Shown here in pieces: positions 6,240 to 8,786 of a stretch of DNA of 8,786 nt (position 1 is its first letter; each line of letters begins with the position of its first letter). The translations under genes and the position numbers were made by a program. This stretch comes from Christensenella sp. UBA5327 (GTDB lineage: Bacteria; Bacillota; Clostridia; Christensenellales; Aristaeellaceae). The DNA is taken from the NCBI GenBank assembly GCA_002411105.1, contig DHQX01000019.1, forward strand, positions 1,723 through 10,508, in the 5' to 3' direction. The notes below the pieces were generated by a model. The model was not told the DNA's origin and searched no databases. It saw nothing but the letters and a program-made list of their open reading frames with translations.

Positions 6240-7301
6240 CTATCTGTATTTCTCAATAACCTCTGCCATCTCGCCCCATTTGTCTTCCATCTCCGCCACC
6301 AGCTTGAACTGGGTGCGGCAGCGGTCCAGGTTCTGCCCGGGGCGGTGGGTGGCAAAATAGGTGTCGCCCTCCAGGTAATCCGTGAGGAAGCGCAGGCCGC
6401 ATTCCAGGGTCATGAGCTTGGCGCCCAGGGGAAGGGTATCGATCTCGCCTGGTGTGAGGTTGTCCCCGCAGGCGGCGAGGAAGCCCTGGGTGTAGGCCTC
6501 ATAGGCAGGCAGAGAGAAGCGGACCTTGCTCAGGTCCCGCTCGTCCTCCGCGGCTGTGGAGGCACCAAAGCGGATGGAATCACCAAAGTCATTGCCGGCC
6601 AGACCCGGCATCACGGTGTCCAGGTCGATCACGCACAGCGCCTGGCGGGTGTCCTTGTCCAGCATGACGTTGTTGAGCTTGGTGTCGTTGTGGGTGACGC
6701 GCAGGGGAAGCTCCCCCGCGCGGAGCATCCCCATCATCTTCCCGGCCTCAGCCTCCCTGGCCAGGGCGAAGGCGATCTCGGGCCCCGCCTCATCCAGCCT
6801 GCTGGCTTTGTTCTCTTTGATCGAGGTGTGGAACTTGGCATAACGGTCAGGTGTGTCGTGAAAGCGGTGGATGGTCTCCGAAAGTGTGTCCGCGGGGAAA
6901 GCCGCCAGCATGTTCTGAAAATTGCCAAAGGCCACCGCACTTTGGTAGAAATCCGCCAGGGTTTCGGGCTGCTCCAGGCAGATGCTGTGGGTGATGAAGT
7001 CATAGGCGCGCCAATAGTTGCCCTCATCATCCTGCCGATAGTCCGCCCCATCCAGGGTTTGGATCAGGGTGAGCACACGCCGGGGCTCCGGCTCCTTTTT
7101 TCTCAGGTGGCGGGTGACAGCGCTGATGTTGCGCATCAGCCCGGGCACATCCCTGAACACCCGGTGGTTGATCTTCTGCATGATGTAATCGCGTCCGGCA
7201 TCGGTTTTCACCAGATAGGTGACGTTGATGTGCCCATTGCCATAGGGCGCGCAGGCGACAGGCTTCCCCAGGAAACGGAAAAAGGCGCAGCTGTTGAGCA
7301 T
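6240..7301 (-). CDS. nahK: N-acetylhexosamine 1-kinase-like phosphotransferase (NahK family)
   Basis: This 353-residue protein of the aminoglycoside-phosphotransferase fold starts at the ATG at 7301, with AGGGAGGA (complement of 7306-7313) four bases before. From memory of the Bifidobacterium enzyme, it shares long motifs with NahK, which phosphorylates GlcNAc or GalNAc at C1 in the lacto-N-biose/galacto-N-biose pathway. Visible motifs are nucleotide loop YGNGHINVTYL (20-30), catalytic RVTHNDTKLNN (201-211, D206), metal-binding VIDLDTVMPG (224-233), DFGDSIRFGASTA (238-250), EDERDLSKV (252-260) and LECGLRFLTDYLEGDTYFAT (299-318). Length matches that family (about 360). Members in Clostridia are often labelled only as phosphotransferases or 'mucin desulfatase'. 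It appears to be transcribed alone, converges on murG, and diverges from a sugar-binding protein gene, consistent with glycan use. The exact sugar is unproven. Confidence 0.85.
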   Translation of the reverse strand: MLNSCAFFRFLGKPVACAPYGNGHINVTYLVKTDAGRDYIMQKINHRVFRDVPGLMRNISAVTRHLRKKEPEPRRVLTLIQTLDGADYRQDDEGNYWRAYDFITHSICLEQPETLADFYQSAVAFGNFQNMLAAFPADTLSETIHRFHDTPDRYAKFHTSIKENKASRLDEAGPEIAFALAREAEAGKMMGMLRAGELPLRVTHNDTKLNNVMLDKDTRQALCVIDLDTVMPGLAGNDFGDSIRFGASTAAEDERDLSKVRFSLPAYEAYTQGFLAACGDNLTPGEIDTLPLGAKLMTLECGLRFLTDYLEGDTYFATHRPGQNLDRCRTQFKLVAEMEDKWGEMAEVIEKYR

Positions 7302-7324
7302 TTTGTCCTCCCTTTGATCAGCAT

Positions 7325-7350
7325 GCTATGTTGACAAATCACATTATAGC
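7325..7350. promoter_or_regulatory. Imperfect palindrome, candidate operator in front of nahK
   Basis: The outer arms GCTAT (7325-7329) and ATAGC (7346-7350) form an inverted repeat. Additional symmetric TG/CA bases lie further in (7332-7333 and 7342-7343). The 26-base element covers the -10 of the kinase promoter and its probable transcription start, where repressors commonly bind. The regulator is unknown and no regulator gene lies in the window. Confidence 0.4.
7343..7348 (-). promoter_or_regulatory. -10 element of the nahK-like gene
   Basis: The minus strand has a perfect TATAAT (complement of 7343-7348), 41 bases before the ATG. No acceptable -35 is present at 16-18 bases upstream, and there is no TG extension. 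This suggests a weak or activator-dependent promoter. The element lies inside the imperfect palindrome at 7325-7350. Confidence 0.55.
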
Positions 7351-7407
7351 GTGAAATGGTTGATGGTGGTAGTGGCAAAGACTTTTGATTGTTGGACAAT
7401 TGAAAAC

Positions 7408-7438
7408 AAACCTGCACTTGAAAAACAAGCGCAGGTTT
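7408..7438. promoter_or_regulatory. Inverted repeat overlapping the -35 and spacer of the binding-protein promoter
   Basis: Arms of 13 bases (7408-7420 and 7426-7438, AAACCTGCxCTTG type) with one mismatch flank a 5-base A loop. The left arm contains the first half of the -35 and the right arm fills the spacer, so a protein bound here would occlude RNA polymerase. Read on the minus strand, the mismatch becomes a G-U pair in RNA and the stem is followed by TTTGTTTT, so it could also end leftward (antisense) transcription. An operator is the preferred reading because no leftward gene needs termination at this point. Confidence 0.5.
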
Positions 7439-7446
7439 TATATAAT
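7418..7446 (+). promoter_or_regulatory. Strong sigma-A-type promoter of the sugar-binding protein gene
   Basis: TTGAAA (7418-7423, five of six consensus bases) and a perfect TATAAT (7441-7446) are separated by exactly 17 bases. Transcription should begin near 7453, giving a leader of about 60 bases that ends with a perfect AAGGAGG (7497-7503) 8 bases before the ATG. The near-consensus elements predict high expression, as expected of a binding protein, with control through the overlapping inverted repeat. Confidence 0.8.
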
Positions 7447-7511
7447 CCAGGCAAACAGCAGCGAAAAATGAATGCTGCAAAGGAAACAAACATCATAAGG
7501 AGGCTTTATCT

Positions 7512-8750
7512 ATGAGGAGATCACTGGGATTCATCGTTGCCTTAGTACTACTTTTGTCCATGCTGATGGTGAGCGTTATGGCCGAGGGAAAGACCATCGT
7601 CTACTGGTCCATGTGGGAATCCACCGAGCCCCAGGGCAAGGTGCTGCAGGAAGCCATCAACGCGTATATGGAAAAGACCGGCAACAAGGTGGATGTGCAG
7701 TTCAAGGGCCGTACCGGCATCCGGGAAGGGCTTGAGCCGGCGCTGGAAGCCAACACCACCATCGATATGTTTGACGAGGACATTGACCGCGTGAACGTCA
7801 CCTGGGGCAGGTTCCTGCTGGACCTGGAAGAGATGGCCAAGGCATCTGACTATGAAGCCACGGCTGACCCGGTGCTCTTCGCGGCCTGCCGCAAGGTGGC
7901 TGATGGCACCCTCAAATCCATCCCTTATCAGCCCAACGTATTCAACTTCTTCTACAACAAGGAGATCTTTGACCAAGCTGGTGTGGCGGCTGTGCCCGCC
8001 ACCTGGCAGGAGTTCCTGGATGCCTGCCAGAAAATCAAAGACGCTGGCTTTATCCCCATGACCTCTGACGACGCCTACATTGACACCCCCTATGGCTATC
8101 ATCTGGCGAGGCTGCTGGGCAACGAAGGCGTGAGCAAGGTGGTGAAGGAAGGCCTGTGGGCTGAGGAGCCCGCCGTGCTGAAGGCTGCCCAGGCCTATGA
8201 GAAATTGGCCAGCAAGGGTTATCTGTCCCCCACCATCGGTTCCTCCGTGTGGCCGGCCAACCAAAATGGCGAGCTCGCCCTGGGCGACGCCGCCATGTAC
8301 TTGAACGGCTCCTGGCTGCCTAACGAAGTGCGCGGAATGACCGGCGATGACTTCCTGTGGGGCTGCTTCCCCTATCCCACCGTGGAGGGCGGCGCCAACG
8401 GACACGAGGCTGCCAACTTCGGCGCTCAGGTCTTTGGCATCAACAAAAACAGTGAAGTGGCCCAGGAAGCCTTTGAGCTGATTGAGTTTTTCACCAAGGG
8501 CGAGTACGACCTGAAGCTTTCCCAGGAATCCCTGGGCATCCCTGCGGACACTCGCAATGCCGAATGGCCCAAGCAGCTCTCTGAGGTGAAGCCTATCATG
8601 GCGCAGCTCACCACCCGCTGGAACTGGGCCGGTGGCATTGAGGACAACCCCGACATCTTCCCCGTGATCAAAGAGAATCTCCAGAAGCTCTATGGCGGCA
8701 GCATCACTGCCCAGCAGTTTGTGGATACTCTGGAAGCAGCAGCTAAATAA
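7512..8750 (+). CDS. Extracellular solute-binding protein, family 1 (sugar ABC transporter)
   Basis: This 412-residue protein starts at ATG with AAGGAGG 8 bases before. Residues 1-24 are a signal peptide (MRRS, hydrophobic core, then SVMA and E25), which fits signal peptidase I cleavage after A24. There is no lipobox cysteine, unlike most Gram-positive binding proteins. The mature part begins KTIVYWSMWEST, and features such as KGRTGIREGLEPAL (65-78), DMFDEDIDRVN (85-95), the FFYNKEIFDQAGV segment (about 146-158) followed by PATWQEF, and the GDAAMYLNGSW segment (258-268) are typical of family 1 sugar-binding proteins. The role is to capture an oligosaccharide outside the cell and deliver it to membrane permeases, which presumably lie just beyond the right edge. 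Its divergence from the NahK-like gene points to an amino-sugar-containing glycan as substrate, but this is inference. It is not a PotD protein. Confidence 0.88.
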   Translation: MRRSLGFIVALVLLLSMLMVSVMAEGKTIVYWSMWESTEPQGKVLQEAINAYMEKTGNKVDVQFKGRTGIREGLEPALEANTTIDMFDEDIDRVNVTWGRFLLDLEEMAKASDYEATADPVLFAACRKVADGTLKSIPYQPNVFNFFYNKEIFDQAGVAAVPATWQEFLDACQKIKDAGFIPMTSDDAYIDTPYGYHLARLLGNEGVSKVVKEGLWAEEPAVLKAAQAYEKLASKGYLSPTIGSSVWPANQNGELALGDAAMYLNGSWLPNEVRGMTGDDFLWGCFPYPTVEGGANGHEAANFGAQVFGINKNSEVAQEAFELIEFFTKGEYDLKLSQESLGIPADTRNAEWPKQLSEVKPIMAQLTTRWNWAGGIEDNPDIFPVIKENLQKLYGGSITAQQFVDTLEAAAK

Positions 8751-8754
8751 CAAA

Positions 8755-8786
8755 ACCCCTCCGGGGCATGCGCCATGGCGCATGCC
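8755..8786 (+). terminator. Large palindrome after the binding-protein gene, cut by the window edge
   Basis: Bases 8765-8786 form a perfect 22-bp palindrome centred at 8775/8776. Just before it lie an A-run and CCCCTCCGGGG (8756-8766). If the symmetry continues past the edge, the whole would be a hairpin of about 20 or more base pairs flanked by A and T runs, that is, an intrinsic terminator or an mRNA-stabilising stem. It starts about 5 bases after the stop codon. Such stems often lie between a binding-protein gene and its permease genes, where they raise the relative level of the binding protein. Confidence 0.6.

Noticed and set aside
7331..7336. Plus-strand TTGACA as a -35 for the binding-protein gene
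   Set aside because: No matching -10 lies 16-18 bases downstream, and a much better promoter exists at 7418-7446.
7475..7489. Possible CcpA catabolite-repression site in the binding-protein leader
   Set aside because: The central CG of the consensus is missing and the symmetry is poor.
7512..8750. The binding protein as the missing PotD partner of PotABC
   Set aside because: Its motifs are those of family 1 sugar-binding proteins. It has its own promoter and is separated from potABC by murG and an opposite-strand gene.
7548..8783. 411-codon minus-strand open frame opposite the sugar-binding protein
   Set aside because: Its length comes from GC-rich codon bias in the opposite gene. It lacks a good start signal and its translation is rich in His, Gly and Leu, as is typical of antisense shadows.
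1..8786. CRISPR arrays, tRNA/rRNA genes, transposases, attachment sites
   Set aside because: No spaced direct repeats, cloverleaf-like sequences, transposase motifs or terminal repeats were seen on reading both strands.

Overview
The window looks like chromosomal DNA from a fairly GC-rich Gram-positive bacterium, most likely a clostridial (Bacillota) gut or gut-like lineage. This is an inference from strong AGGAGG-type ribosome binding sites, TTGACA/TATAAT promoters, a Bacillota-style MurG, and an N-acetylhexosamine kinase beside a family 1 sugar-binding protein. No RNA genes, CRISPR arrays, insertion sequences or phage genes were seen. Nearly all the sequence is coding, and most genes are readily assigned to known families.

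Left edge (1-346): the start of a secreted protein gene runs leftward off the window. It diverges from a long rightward operon, and each side has its own recognisable promoter.

Main operon (347-6179, + strand): six genes are packed with gaps or overlaps of +16, -8, -4, +1 and -4 bases. They encode an NYN-domain putative RNase with two C-terminal OST-HTH/LOTUS repeats, a membrane-anchored family 2 glycosyltransferase of the polyprenyl-phosphate type, the ATPase and two permeases of a spermidine/putrescine-type ABC transporter (potA, potB, potC), and the lipid II synthase MurG. A perfect 14-bp hairpin follows murG. The usual last gene of the pot operon, the binding protein potD, is absent and murG occupies its place. 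Two glycosyltransferases that probably both use undecaprenyl carriers therefore flank a polyamine-type importer.

Right part (6240-8786): a leftward N-acetylhexosamine 1-kinase (NahK-like) gene converges on murG and diverges from a rightward gene for an extracellular sugar-binding protein. The 210-bp region between them holds a strong promoter for the binding protein, a -10 element for the kinase, and two inverted repeats that overlap those promoter elements and look like operators. Together this suggests regulated uptake and phosphorylation of an amino-sugar-containing glycan, such as one derived from mucin. The window ends inside a large palindrome just after the binding-protein gene.

I found no convincing wholly new system. 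The points most worth a second look are the unusual make-up of the operon (NYN-LOTUS, glycosyltransferase, potABC without potD, murG), the operator-like repeats between nahK and the binding-protein gene, and a binding protein with no lipobox.
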